Positions 12,901 to 26,048 are shown, counted from the first letter of the stretch. The stretch: 64,000 bases of DNA from Gyrodactylus bullatarudis (GCA_012064415.1 SSNU01000208.1:587725-651724), one strand, 5' to 3'. Translations and numbers: made by a program. The notes: generated by a model not told the origin, from the letters alone.

Positions 12901-15393
12901 TCAAAAAACAAATTTTAAACAAAAATTAATTTTTTGAAAAAAATCAACTCTCTTAAATTAGTACAGCGCGAGTTTGACGAATGATAGAGCAAAGATCTTT
13001 GCGTATTCCAGGAGATTAATAAATTTCCTATCGAATGGGTGGTAAACAAAGTATTTTCTGAGGCTCGAATGAATAATAATGAGTTGCTAGAATGACGTGT
13101 GATAGAAATAACCCAGGGGGACTTTAAGGGATGAATAGAAGTTTAGCTATTCAAAAAATTTATCTGACAATAAATCTGGTAGAGAAATAATTGATTTGAG
13201 GAAAAGTTGAAATTTTCATTGGGGGACTCTTGGAAATGTTTTGGCTGATTTTTGGAATTAACCTAAAAAGAAATTTTGAGTTATCGTTTCAGATTCAAAT
13301 AAGCATGAATCTTTTGATCAATCTCCAACACAGTAGGGGAGATTATCTTCAATTAAAATTAAATGAAAAATATGGATTATAAAAAATTAACATACCAATT
13401 TAAAAAAAACGTTGAATAATACGTATAATAAAATGTCTTGGCGTCAACTGATCACATAAAAAAACCACATCCAGAAAACTTTTTCATCTTGCGATAGATA
13501 GGAGTAGATTAAAAAAACTAGTTAATATTGACACTTGTTTTTCGTCTACATTTGTTTAACTACGGTTATATTTGCCACTCTAAAAATTCGGGTAGAAATA
13601 ATTTTCATACTGAAACAAGTCGGCCAAGGGAATTTTTCTGATCGACAGATATAAGGAATAATTCTCTGAATGATGTTTAAATCAGATAATTTATTTTTAG
13701 AGTCGATATGGAGTTGGGAATTTGAGATTTTTAATAATATTTTCTTCAAGAATTGTGGAATGATGACGATCCCATTTTAAATTTCAAGATGGCGCTAAAT
13801 TTTCATTTATTTGCTCATTGGGTTTTAGTTGAATGTTCCAAATTATATTTTTTTCATCACAAAAATTAGAGAATAACTACGCCTATTCCGAATCTGAATT
13901 CTTTTTTGAAAGCCGATGTACAGTGCACTGCGAAACTCATGGATTCGGAAAATAATCATCTTTTTTAATAAATGGTCGATAGATAGACACACGAAATACG
14001 CTCAATTAAATGATTGGTTAATTTTTTTAGCCTTTGAATGCGCAATAAAAGATTTAGAGAGAATTTGAAAAATATTCAGGTATTCATTTAAACAAATTCA
14101 TAAAATTTTGATTTGTTTTTATTTGATAGTTAATTTTAAAGCATTGAAATTTCTTGATTTATAATTTTGAACCAAGTAGTTCTTCAGGGAGCTGTTCGGC
14201 ATAGATTGACTATTATGTTGTTCGCTCCTTTTTTTATACAGATAGCCCAATACAAGCCAGAATACAACATAAAGTTGGTTAATTTCTCAAAATTCTAAAA
14301 ATGCAATTTTTTTGCGAAATTGAAGATTATTATATCTGAATATAGCTTTATATATGAAGAATAGGGTGGGGAAGCATAATAACGCAGAAATTACATTACA
14401 CCGCGAAAAAACCAGTTGAAAAAGACAAAAATCGAGTCTACCCATTAATAGATGAAACATGAAAATTTGACTTTGATCCTGAATTTTTTGTATCATCCTT
14501 GGATCTTTTTCACCAGAAAGAATACTGATTCGGTTCCAAATTTAATCAAGTTTCTAAAACTGTGATTGAAAATTACAGAACTATCGGAGTGATCGAGAAA
14601 ATCAAGATTAAATAAGATCCATTCTTCAGTGTGTTGAACTGAAAATGAAAAAAGCTGATATTTTTGAGAAAATAACATCGATTTCTCAGAAAATTTCAGG
14701 ATCTCTCAAGACTGATTGGTTGATTACTTGGTGAAAATTTCATTATGATCCGGTCAGATCGAAAAAATAAAAAAGGATCAAAATTTTTGAGGATCTGGAG
14801 AAAAAAGGGGGGTCACTAAATCTGATTTCATTTTTTCCATGGATCTCTCACTGAAAAACTGTTATTAGATTTGAATTCTGCGTTATCAGTCATTTTCAGC
14901 GTGATCCTTGAAATTATAATCTGAAAATAAGCATAAAAAGGGATTAGTTGAAAAAATACACGAAATCTCCAAAAATTTTCAATTTATACGAATTTTTAAG
15001 CTATCGTGGATTATTTGGGGATATTACAAAAACGCAGAAATAAAAATGATTTTTTTTTGGTAAAATTTTCAACATTTTATAATTTTTATAACTTTCTTCT
15101 GATTTGTCAAGTTGGTTCAGACGCTGAACTTTAATTATCTTTTTACAATTTTATGCCTTGAGATCGAATCTCATCTTAGTGAATTTTATTAGGTTGAAAT
15201 AATTTATGTTTCTACTAGTGAGTAGTTTTTAAAATTAATAAATTATATTTGATTACTCGACTCGATTTTTTGTATCCTGAATGAGCTCATAATATCAGAA
15301 AGCAGGTTTTGGAAGAATAAAAAAATAGGATATATTACAGTAAATAAAGATAATAATTTTTCTGTATAAGTAATTTTCTTAAACATTTAATAT
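9910..15393. other. Gene-free stretch downstream of XPO5
   Basis: No open frame here has splice-compatible neighbours or a recognisable protein. It contains a copy of the 7737 repeat (11555-11735), foldback-type ends near 11213-11245, 12318-12500 and 13680-13760 (sequence of the type TATGAAATTGGGAATC followed by ATTTTTTCATCA), and long AT-rich sequence. Short TTAA-flanked GC-richer ends at 12692 and 13127 are discussed under rejected items. Confidence 0.6.
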
Positions 15394-16328
15394 CTAATAT
15401 TTAGTGTATCTTCCTCTTTGTCGATGGCATGCCGAAAGTCTTCTTGGCATTGATCTGATCAAATTGTTAACAGTAGTTATTGATAAATGATCTTCAGCAA
15501 GGATATGAACTTTTCTCGTTATATCATCTGAGGATCCTGGCCCGGAAACCAAATACCATTTTCTTTTCATAATGCCAAAAAGATTCTCAATTGGATTGAG
15601 ATCCGGACTATTGGCAGGATAACCTTGAAGAGATGTTATCCGATTATCTCGAAAGAATCGTTGAGTCTAAATGTTAATTAAAATTCTTACTAGCTTTGAT
15701 ACATGAGGACGAGCATTGTCCATGACTAATCTCAACGTTCTTCTTTGATATCCTGCATAAGATTGAAGATTTATGTTTAGAAGACGTTGGAACTCGTGTT
15801 GGTCCATAGTTCCATTAACCGGAGTAAAAACGGGGGTATGGCCAAAACGCATAGAGACTAGAAACATTTTCTTGGCATAGTATTTGGCTTTACCCTGTAT
15901 CATGGTATGACACCTTTTGAAATACCTGGAGACGATAACTCTTCCCCGACCATTTATCTTCACATTTTGGAAAGTCACTTCATCAATGAAGATGACATCT
16001 CTCCAGAAAAATCAAAAACGTTACTAAAATAAGAAGTTACAATTTACCCATAAAAAGTGTGATATTTCATATCAGGATAGAATGCCTTCTTAATACTCTT
16101 GATTGTCGATGTATGATGCCACTTAAGAATCATACATAAACGAACTTTCTCGCGATTTGTCAACGTTCTTTTACGTCCGGGGGCCTTGAAGTCTGCCTGA
16201 ACTTGATTATTTAAAATTCTATAAATAGTAGACTTGGAGATACCAGTTTCTCTAACTATTTCAGAAACTTTGAGTCCTCTAGATTTTAGAAGTCTTATCC
16301 AACGATGTTTTTCACTGGATAACCACAT
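15394..16328 (-). pseudogene. Broken Tc1/mariner-type transposase
   Basis: Read on the minus strand. The first open part (16328-16044) encodes a paired-type double helix-turn-helix with VSEIVRETGISKSTIYRIL and a GRKRTLT linker. The DDE part follows: VIFIDEVTF, then LRLVMDNARPH, then NSPDLNPIENLFG, with about 35 residues between the second Asp and the Glu. The C-terminal frame is restored by removing a 24-nt GT-AG intron (15667-15690), and the stop is at 15394. Between the HTH and DDE parts there is a possible second 24-nt intron followed by a one-base frame error, and some residues usual between these domains appear to be missing. I could not find convincing terminal inverted repeats. I regard it as an inactive copy; it is labelled pseudogene because of the frame break. 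Confidence 0.8.
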
Positions 16329-17125
16329 GATTATTTATAATTTAAATTCATGATTAAAAAATAACCATTATTTTAAATAATTAAATTTGTTGAAAAAAGA
16401 AACTCGCGATTTTTCAAAATGAAAATTTTGATGGAAAATGAAGGAATCCCAAATTCATAAGATAATGGTAATTTGGGGTTTCAATTACTAATAATATAAT
16501 TTTAAGAGCTCAAACATTATTTTAAGACAAAATATAACGCTCGAAAGTGTCCTTGGCGCTCTGTCAATCTATAGGCTGATTTTCGTTAGCTAATGCTCTT
16601 CGATGATCTAACAAGGAATAAGAAAACCAATGTTAAACGATTATTTGGTGTCTAGATAAACCACGGGGGGTGGCCATCTACTAAGAATTTGTCGCAAAAA
16701 GTTTTGTGAGTATATTCCCAACTTCATATTAACTAGCTTTAGTCAGGCAGCAAGCGAACAACGTTATAATCAATTTCTTGATTTGTTTAAATGATTCAAT
16801 ATTTTACTTAAATTCGTTTATACAGATCTCGAGCTGAGGATTATTTTAATATTCTCACTAGTCTGTGTGAATAGACTCAAAAGCAATTGTTGAATCATAA
16901 TCAACACATTTCATTTTCATTTTTGGGGAAAATTTTTAATTATTGAGCAGTTTTTAGTTAACTAGCTCCAAATTCTACAGCGGATTCAAATTTTTCATTC
17001 GTTTCCAAATAAATATTCAATTTATTAACATTCAAAATATCTTTTTATGTAATGGTTAGTTTTTATGAAACAGCTTCATCCGTTTCTCAGAAATAACACA
17101 CCTAATATACACTATAGTGTAGCTA

Positions 17126-17587
17126 GACTTGGACGAAATTTTGCAAAATTACTTAAATCACCCATCGATATGAAAAAAACTAATCTTCAAGCATTTAAAA
17201 TAGCTTTCCATGCTTCTGGAATAGGATAAACAAAATTGTGAAAATTTTCAAATTTAGAACGTTTTTTGACCTATCAAAATTGTAATATGCATGAAAAATA
17301 AGAGAAATTTCGTTTGGAGCTATTGAAAAAACAATTTTAAAAGGATTTAAGTCATTTTTACAACTTTATATAAAGAAATAATGTGAATTCAAGGTAAAAT
17401 TATAAATATAAAACAATAAAAAACGTTCTAAATTTGAAAATTTTCCCAATTTTGTTTATCCTATTCCAGAAGCATGGAAAGGTATTTTGAAGCGAAATTT
17501 TTTGGGATTATATTCAAATAATTAAGATTAGTTTTTTTTTAATATCGATGGGTGATATAAGTAATTTTGCAAAATTTCGTCCAAGTC
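17126..17587. repeat. Foldback element family C, complete copy
   Basis: A 462-bp element whose two halves are inverted copies of each other. Ends are GACTTGGACGAAATTTTGCA on the left and its reverse complement on the right, flanked by TA on both sides (17124-17125 and 17588-17589), as expected for a Tc1/mariner-type target site. The arms contain the stretches GCTTCTGGAATAGGATAAAC and GTGAAAATTTTCAAATTTAG in opposite orientations. There is no coding capacity, so it is non-autonomous. A second copy lies at 62068-62373 and a split one around 19640-20780. Confidence 0.85.
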
Positions 17588-19639
17588 TAATATACACACC
17601 CCTTTAACAGCTCGATTTCTTTAAAATTACTAGATCTAAATTTGATAGATTTTCATATTTCGCCTTTAAAAGTTTGTGAAAAGAAGAAATAATTGCATAA
17701 AAGTTTCTTATCAATCTTAAGAAAGACTAGCATGTATGAGAAATAAGAAATATATTTCCAAATTAAACTCTTACCTTGAGAGAGTGAGTTTTCTGAGAAA
17801 GCATTTCAAAACATTTCATCTCCAGTGACTTGTCTCAGACATTTTATTTTTTCAAGGCTAAACATTTAGTTTAATGGAAAATTTATTTTCTCTCTTTGAA
17901 AGGGAAATTATGAGTTTCTCACGACTTATATTGCCTGGGGAAGGAAATTCAAATTGAAGTTAGCTATTATCAAGAAATGTTGATTTCCTCTTAAAACTCT
18001 CATTTTTCCTTCCTATATTTACACGGGTGGTAAAGGAAAAAATAGTTTCTTTAGGTAAACCTGTGACTTTTTCGGGGTTGGTAAAAAGTAAAATGCTGAT
18101 CACAAATGGGGTTGAAATTTATAAGAAAGTTATAGCATAAAATTATCCCTAAGTAACTTAATTAGCATTTAAGTAATTATTCGTTGGTTTCATTAGAATG
18201 AGCTTTAAATAAATAATAGGCAAATTTGGTTATATTTTTTCCTCTTTCTAGTTCTCTAGACTGTAGACCGAAAGTAAATCTTAAGGTTTAAGACACTTAG
18301 CAGATGTAAAATTCTATGATCTTTCGAATAGTACCATTCTCATGAATGTATCTTATTTCCTTCTATGTTAAATTAAGCATTTTGATTAGTTAAACTTGAA
18401 AGTTACAAGCCAATCATAGAAAAGGTATGAATGATTCATGAAAAGAAATCTAAATTTATTTTTAATTGATGGAAATGCTTAATTTATAAATTAGTTATCA
18501 ATATGCCCTTCAACTTATCATAATTGGATCAAAATGATCCATTTTTTAATCGATAACTTCTGAACCAAAAATAATTGCATTGAAACAATTGTAGATTCGT
18601 AATCAGCGTATTCACAGCGTATAGAATATACAAAAGATTGAATTTGAGTCATGAAAAAAAATTCTCTGGGACTTTAAAATAGTTATCCTTAATATTAATC
18701 TATAGTTCAACTTCCGTCTCCCCTTCCATACGTTCAAGATTAGCTTGCAATCATGCCTATTAATCTTTGATTACATTTATCTAAAGAAGAGTAAATAGAA
18801 TTTACTTATACACACTGTATTACACAGTTCTTACATTAAGTGTAGTAGAAAGGAAATTAAATTCAAATGATATTTTATACATGAATTCGTTTCTTAACCC
18901 CTGGGAGAGAGAGAATAAATAATCAAATACACTGGAATGAAAAAGTCCTTTCTTATTCCTTTGGCAATTTGTCACAAATTTCAATTAAAATCAAGCTTTT
19001 ATTCATTTTGGATTTCTGGAAAACATCCATCTTCTTTGATGCAAAAGGTACAATAGTTCTATTACTTATAATAATCCCAAACAGGATATGTTTGTTTTGA
19101 TAATAACCTCGATTGTAATGTCTCTTTTAATTAATCTTATTATTTATAGAAGAAACTTTTAAATTTCCATGTCTTGCTATTAGTGGAACGAATAGAGGCT
19201 TATCTATAAAACATTTGCCCCCCTCTTGTTTTGCAACAATTTTTCTGAATGAAAAAGAGACTAAGCCCTTTTTAACATCGATGAAATGAAAACGAATCCC
19301 TTGCAGTGAGTTTTCATGTCAAAGACCAAAACGATTCAAAGTAAACTTAAAGAGAAATAAAAGAAATAGCCGTTCTCTAATTTAATCCGAATAGAATCAA
19401 ACTTAGAACGTATTTTTAAAACACTCTAGATTATTATTCTCTATCATTATTTATTATTAACATAAATGGAAATAAAAATCGTTCTATTATCAGAGGTTTC
19501 ATGATCATTTCATAACTAATTAGGGTTTTGAGTTCTGAATATAACAAGCATATTAAAAATGAAGGCAGTTTCAGTAATTTCACGATATTTCACAAAGGTC
19601 TATAATCCAATTCTAAATTACCCATAGTATGAAGGGTAG

Positions 19640-20780
19640 TGATAGTCGAAATTATCCAAAATCACTAAGATCACTCATCGGTATGATAAATATAATCTTC
19701 AATTATTTCAACATCATCTCACCAAATTTTGCTTCAAATGAGATAAACAAAAATTTTAAATAAAAAGTTTTTTTTTTAATTTAAATTGTTTATATGTTAA
19801 TGTAAAGCTAGTTGACATGAAGATGAGAATTTCCTATTTTTACAAAAATCTCAATATTTTTATCCAGAAAGTCAGGAAAAAATTTATTTTTTGGATTCCA
19901 CTATGAAATGAGCTGATTAGTTTTGAAAACAAAAAAAATTTCCGAAAAAAATTTAATCTGATCAAAATTGAGCCGATTTTGAATTTCGGAAATGTTTCAA
20001 ATTTCCACTTTCCAAATCCAAAATGTTTATCGATTTCAAAGATTTGAAACATTTAAATATTGATATTCAGTATCAACATTAGACGAAGGTTTCGAATTTG
20101 GCCGTAGAATTTGAGAGAAAATTACTCTTTCTGAGAAAAAGTTTAATATCTATATTTTGGATCATTTTCCCTCGTGATAATCGAAAAATTCAAATGGTTC
20201 GATTTCCCACCGTAATGACGAATTTCTGAAAATTCCTACAGGCGAATTCGAAATCTTCGTCTAATGTTGATACTGAATATCAATATTTAAATGTTTCAAA
20301 TCTTTGAAATCGATAAACATTTTGGATTTGAAAGTTGAAAAAGTGGAAATTTGAAACATTTCCGAAATTCAAAATCGGCTCAATTTTGGTCAGATTAAAT
20401 TTTTTTCGGAAATTTTTTTTGTTTTCAAAACTAATCAGCTCATTTCATAGTGGAATCCAAAAAATAAATTTTTTCCTGACTTTCTGGATAAAAATATTGA
20501 GATTTTTGTAAAAATAGGAAATTCTCATCTTCATGTCAATTAGGTTTAGCCAAATATGAAATATTTCTTGTTAGATTCTAAACTCATGTGGAAGGTTCGA
20601 CAATATTATCGTACAAATGAAATATATCTTATTTTTCAAAAGTGGGACAATTCTTATCGGTGAAAAAACGTTCTAATTTGAAGAAGCATGATCTTTTGAA
20701 GCGAAATTTGGTGGAAAGATGTTGAAATACTTCAAGATTAGATTTATCAAATCTACGGGTAATATTAGTAATTTTGAGAA
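19640..20780. repeat. Foldback element family C, copy split by a later insertion
   Basis: The left half (about 19640-19800) and right half (about 20560-20780) show the family C arms: TCGAAATT...CACTCATCGGTATGA on the left and ACGGGTAATATTAGTAATTTTG on the right. They are separated by a whole family A element (19807-20547). The halves are diverged from 17126-17587, so this copy is older. Confidence 0.65.
19807..20547. repeat. Foldback element family A, complete palindromic copy
   Basis: About 740 bp. Two arms of about 270-310 bp are near-perfect inverted copies (19807-20080 and 20240-20547). The outer ends are CTAGTTGACATGAAGATGAG and its complement. The centre (20081-20239) also contains smaller inverted stretches. 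There is no open frame of note. It is inserted in an older family C element. Related material lies at 60296-60876 (complete), 43250-43490 (one arm) and 30410-31079. Confidence 0.85.
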
Positions 20781-21937
20781 TTTTTCTCCTGTTTTTGAAA
20801 TTTTCTATTCCCAGAGAATATCATGGAAGTTTATTCCAACTCATTCGATGAATTATTCATAAATCCAACACGAACTGGGAAAATTAATTGAAGAATTTTA
20901 TAAAAATTTGCATTTAAAATATTTCATCCAGTAAAAATATTTCCTTGGCATCAAAATTCAGAGAATTTATAATTTTGAATTTCCATTTGATAAAATGAGA
21001 CAATTGAGGAGAGTTTCTTCCCTTCAAGCAGTCATAATTATAATTTACTTAGATAACTGAAAGGAAAATAAACCATAGGTTACTTCCTGTGTGATTTGTA
21101 GTAAAGATAAATAAGATAGTCTGGTCTTCTTTTGAATATCTGCAAATTCTCCTCTTTAACGAAGGGAGTCGTAGGCAATCAATCTAAATAATAAAAGAAT
21201 ATAGAGATGTCAGAACTAATCATATAATGAGTTCTTTTAGATAAGAAACCACACAAAAATCTTTTGTATTTTGAATGTCGGTGTTTTATTTTATCAAATT
21301 TCGCTCTTAAATATCTTTTATCTTAACTAAATTTTCAAATAAAAAACGTTTTTAACGTTTTTATTTCAAGTTAAACGTGAAATGATGAACGTAGAATTTA
21401 ATCTATATATATTTTTTGATTTTCATATTGATTGCGAATTATGATGTCTTTCTTATTAAATTTCCAAATTGATTTATTATAACTATCAAAAGTAAATTTT
21501 GGAAAAGATCACGTTTTATATCAATCCCATAGATGACAGGAAGCTGTGAGGATGAGTGTACCGAATGAATATTTCTAATACATTGATTCTTGTCTTTAGT
21601 TTGATAGTTGGAGTAAACCAGATGTTTTAAAGAGGCTAAAGAAATCAGAAAACTTAGAGCCAAAGATGGATCGTTACTCCTTGACTTAACTTCACTTGAT
21701 AATTCGAATCTAATTTCAATCAGTATAAATTAGTTTACTCGCTTCAGTTCAAATACAATGAGAAATCAGTCACGTTTTTATGTTTTAAACGAGAATAGAG
21801 TCTGACTTAACCCATCATGTCCTATTGTTTCACCAAGGGGAACAAACATTTTCTTGAACGATAATTTGAACTGAAAAATAGAAAGGAAAACTACGAAAAT
21901 ATGTATGATTCATAAGGATAGTTTTTCACTGATGCTA

Positions 21938-22000
21938 ACCAAAGTTACTTGAAGGAGAGGGATTTAAAAAAAATATTTATAACGTTTTTTTTGAAAACCT
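21938..22000. repeat. Short dispersed repeat, second copy at 41927-41988
   Basis: Both sites contain CCAAAGTTACTTGAAG, then an AT-rich stretch with AACGTTTTTT and TTGAAAACCTA in the same order. The second copy is in an ADAMTS intron. It probably derives from a foldback or MITE family; the ends are not defined. Confidence 0.5.
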
Positions 22001-22419
22001 AAGACAATCACCTGCATGATATCTCTTACAGTTTAGAAGATAATTGGTCAATTTTAACTGAATTTATCTTTTCAATGAAAAATCGGCTTTCAAAAAGGAA
22101 TTTAGATGATGATCCTTTAAGAAATGTGCATTTTTTAAAACTTAGGTCAATATTAGGATTCTCAGCTATGGTCATCCAAAAAGCTGAATCCAACACTGCT
22201 CAATGTTCACTTCAACAACATTTCCATTAAAAGTATCATTATTGCCAATTTCTAGAGTTTTCTTGTACACTAAGAATTGCAACCTGCTCAAAATTGATTT
22301 TATGCCCATCATTGTTGGGAACATGTTGAAAAACATGCGATTTATTATCATTTATCAAATACTGTTTTTATATTCTTTAATTTAGCTTTGTGGCAAAAGA
22401 AGAAAGTTAAATTAAATCT

Positions 22420-24134
22420 GATGAAAAATTATACTTTTCTGATTATCATGATTGGTCAGAATCTTGTATTATTCTATTCTCTCATCTGATTGGACAAAAT
22501 TGATAGGGATGAAATCATGAAAGTATATAAATAGTATTTTGTTTTTGATAAACTTGTCGTACCACTGAAAAAGGCGCGTGAAGACAATCACCGTCGAAAC
22601 GTTTGGATGACCCAAGTTTTAATAAATTTTATTATAAAACTAATTTTAGATCATTTCCACTGCATTTTGTATATCTTCTTATACAATTCTGAATCTATGC
22701 AAGAAAGTATGAATATTAATCAACTGAATTTACGAACTTTATCGAGAATAAATTTCTTTTGTTCGAGGTGGTCGAAAAGAAATAATTCTTCAAGAGGATT
22801 AAAAAATAAAACAGAGTTTGAGATGAAAACATTATGTACACATCGAGGGCATAGGAGTGATCTTTTCAGAATAAAAAAATCCAGCAAAACAATTGCTTGT
22901 CTATATACTTTTGGATCCTTGATTTTATTCTCATTATAACCATATTTGCGTATTATTATTATTATTAATTACATTTGAGATAGAGGATTACTTTTTATTA
23001 CAAGGAGATGTTTCGTTATTCTACTTGAGTGCATAAAACTTCCGATTTCTTTTCTCAAGATTATGATCCGTAAACAGGATGTATCTTCAATAGTTTAACT
23101 ACCATTTATTACAGTTTTTAAGCTCAAAACTCCTTTAGTTTAGAAAGTATGAAGAAATTAATGTTTAATGGGATCAGCAGACAAAACTTGAACTTAGCTA
23201 AAAAAATATGAGATGTATCATTCATTCGAAATTGGTAAGTTTTCGGAACTTTCATAGCCAATTTTTTGGCTCAAAGATTGAAAAGTGACGCATTTTTGAA
23301 ATTCACAGAGAAATGAATTCAATTCGCCCTAATATCAAGTATACAAAAGAAGATGAAATTGACAATGCATCAAGTTTCTTAGATGTTAAGTTGACAAAAG
23401 AAAACCTGATGGTACTCTACGGAGAAGTATACACAAAAAGAATTCAGATATGGGAAAGTATCTACATTTCGAAAGCTTTTGTCCGAAAAGTTACAAAACA
23501 GGTTTAATCATCGGTCTTATCAAGAGAACCAAGAGAATCGTCAGTGAGGAAGAGGTACTAAATGAGACAAGCCAAATAGAAGAAAGACTGAAGAAAAACG
23601 GATATCCAGATAACTTTGTTCGAAAATGCATTGAGAAGACTTTGGAATAAGAAGCCAACCAACAAGAGACTCAAAATGAACAGAGTGAATCGAATGTCCG
23701 AATTCATTTCAGATTAACATTCAAAGGAGATGTTCATAGCCATGACTTAGGAAGAAAGCTGAACACACTTGTAAATGAAAATTATATCAGCATACAATTG
23801 AAGGTTGTATTCAAAACCGCTAGAACCAAAAGAACAATCAAATCTCATTTACTGCTTCGAAGGTACCTGTCGCGCTAAATACATTGGAAGGACCAATAGA
23901 AGACTTGCGATAAGAATCAACGAACATCTCAACAAGAATAGTTCCTCAATCAAAAAACATTTGGATAGATGCGGTTGTGAGACAAATGAAGAAAATTTCA
24001 AAACCTTATTTAAATGCCCAAACGACAACCTAACAGGACTTAATATAAGAGAAAAGTTCTTCCTAATGAGAGATGACTCAAACCTATGCATCCAAAAGAA
24101 CCCCTTTCATGACCTTGGCCCAATTGATTTTTAA
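22420..24134 (+). mobile_element. Penelope-like retroelement, decayed
   Basis: The 5' part carries a TATA-like box (TATATAAATA at 22524) followed by the segment 22565-22600, which ends in CGAAACGTTTGG, a layout typical of Penelope-like pseudo-LTRs. An open frame (22607-22939) follows but is not recognisable. The RT fingers/palm region is missing; only the C-terminal RT part and the GIY-YIG endonuclease remain (23313-24134). The element is therefore internally deleted or truncated. The exact ends are not visible to me. Confidence 0.7.
23313..24134 (+). pseudogene. Penelope-like RT C-terminus plus GIY-YIG endonuclease, frameshifted
   Basis: Three reading-frame pieces make one protein. 23313-23450 gives the RT segment NSIRPNIKYT...SFLDVKLT. 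After a frame change near 23450 comes GKYLHFESFCPKS and NGYPDNFVRKCIEKTLE, then an in-frame TAA at 23648. The same frame continues with LTFKGDVHSHDLGRKLN and ends in the thumb-like LKVVFKTARTKR. A further frame change near 23810 leads to the endonuclease: NLIYCFEGTCRAKYIGRTNRRL with RINEHL, ending at 24134. The order and motifs (LDV, YLHF, YIG...R...H) are those of Penelope-like elements. Two frame breaks and one stop make it non-functional as it stands. Confidence 0.85.
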
Positions 24135-25237
24135 TTTTTCTTCTCTATGCTTAAACAAATCAAGAATGGATAAGTTTTTTGGTTTTTCATCAATTGGAAG
24201 TTAACTACCATTTATTTATTAAAAACTTTGTAAATATTATAATAATTATTTAATCAAACCAGGATTAGAGATTGATAAGACTGTGAAATATATATATTTC
24301 TCTTATAATATTCTTTTTAACCAATGACGAATTATATTCATTTCTTGGCCCCAAAGTACTTTTGTTTTATATATTCATGATCATATGAGCCTAATCGATT
24401 TCGTCCAATCAGATTGAAAAACATAATACAGTGTAACAGTTTGATCTATGATAAAAAAGTAATAAAATGGTTGAAATTTTCAAATTGATAAGCTGAATCC
24501 AAGTGAACTTCATCATTAACCTTTTCCTCAGGTCTTAAATCTATTCTGTTTTTTTTTAATGAAGGAATTTAAGAATATAGTGTTTGCGTGACTAATCCCT
24601 GATACAAATTAGTTATAAAAACTTTTCCTCTTGAAAATAGGACTTTCTGGATACCAATTTCCTGGAATTTACTCATTTTTTATAGCTATCAGACACGAAA
24701 TATATCCTATCCTTGGAACTAATAGATGAGAAACTCAGAGATATTCTGGGTTTTTGAATTGGTTAAAATATAATTATTGATTAACTAATGAGAAAATTCG
24801 ACCTAGACTCTTGATATCGGACAAGTAAGTATCAGTTCAATGTAATATGAAGAAAGAGATCTTTATTGATCAAAAGTGTCTTCTGGAATTGGAGCTGAAC
24901 TTCCTACTCAGTCTCGAGTCTTCTTTATTACCGACCCTTTGATAAATAGTTTGTTTTACTATATTTAAAGGGAAAAATAAATTTATTCTTCCAACTTCAA
25001 AAAAGAATCCCATCGCATTTAGAAATTTCCTCCTCAAATCTGATTGTTCTATCTTTTATTAGTAAATTCTGAACTACTCTGTAATAAATAATATAAATAG
25101 ATTTCATATCTGCTCTAATGTGTCTTCATTCTATAATTCCACGTATCATCCTCAAAAAAGGGCTTGACATTTGAAAAATCCTGTATGACTAAAAAATATC
25201 ATTGGAAGACATAAGTTGCCTAATTTCCTCAAAGATA

Positions 25238-25585
25238 TTTTTGGGCTGCTGACCTGGAGTCATGCTGGAGCTAAGAACGAACGGAAGATTTGCTTTGGTG
25301 AATAAAGCTTTATTTTCGTCGGTTCTCTTCAGACCAAACACCGACTATACATGAAATAAGGTTCAGCCAATAGCATTTATTCACCAGGAATTGACCAATT
25401 GGAGTTGAGTGTGTTCATACTCCTCGGGCTGTGAGGAATACATCTATTTTTTGATTACCGGTTGGTAATCCTTTCCTCTGTTTCCCCGTTTTTCGTCTTG
25501 CTTAGGAGATGTAGAGAGGTTTCTTTTTCGCGGGGTGGTTTTTCGTTCTTAACTCCAGCATGACTCCAGGTCAGCAGCCCAAAAA
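25238..25585. mobile_element. MITE with long perfect-looking terminal inverted repeats
   Basis: 348 bp, flanked by TA at 25236-25237 and 25586-25587. The ends run TTTTTGGGCTGCTGACCTGG on the left and its reverse complement on the right. The inverted repeat extends about 40 bp inward with at most one mismatch (CTGGAG followed by C or T, then TAAGAACGAA). The interior is richer in G+C than the surroundings. It has no open frame. The TA target site suggests mobilisation by a Tc1/mariner/pogo-type transposase. High identity of the ends suggests recent activity. Confidence 0.85.
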
Positions 25586-26048
25586 TAAAAAAATATCAGT
25601 CTACTCTTCTGATCTTGAGATATTTTTGATACAAGAAAAATAAAAAGAATCAAGTCACTTTATGTGCTCTCAAAATGGCAAAAATGTCCTTTTCCAGCTG
25701 TACTTATTATGATACATTCTTTTTAACGCATTTTCCATAACATCCTGTGTAAATTAGAATTTTTTTGCGTGTAATCTAAGTTTTAAGTGAAATTTAAATT
25801 AACTACTGCAAAGGCTAAATACTCAAAAGAGTAAACAACTGAAAACAAGAATCTAATGTTAAATACTACTTAATATTTCTTGATCTTGGTTACTGTAAAA
25901 CTATAGAATAGCATGGAATAGTTCCCAGGGCTTGACTGCAAGTCTACGGATTGAATATTTATATTTATATGAATGAGGTGAAGTTGATTATAATAATTAT
26001 TGTATTTATCAAAAGTAGGATATACTTTTTTTCTAGCTAGAAACCCCT

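Larger units (their letters stand above)
16329..22419. other. Gene-free stretch with foldback elements
   Basis: Apart from the palindromic elements listed separately (17126-17587 and 19640-20780), no gene is visible. A lone foldback terminus (CATATTAACTAGC) lies at 16728-16740. The remaining sequence is AT-rich and without supported exons. Confidence 0.55.

Noticed and set aside
12692..13127. Possible piggyBac-type element: TTAA followed by CCCTTGCCCTGG on the left and GGGGGACT before TTAA on the right
   Set aside because: The two ends match over only a few bases, no second copy is seen here, and there is no coding capacity. TTAA is very common in AT-rich DNA.
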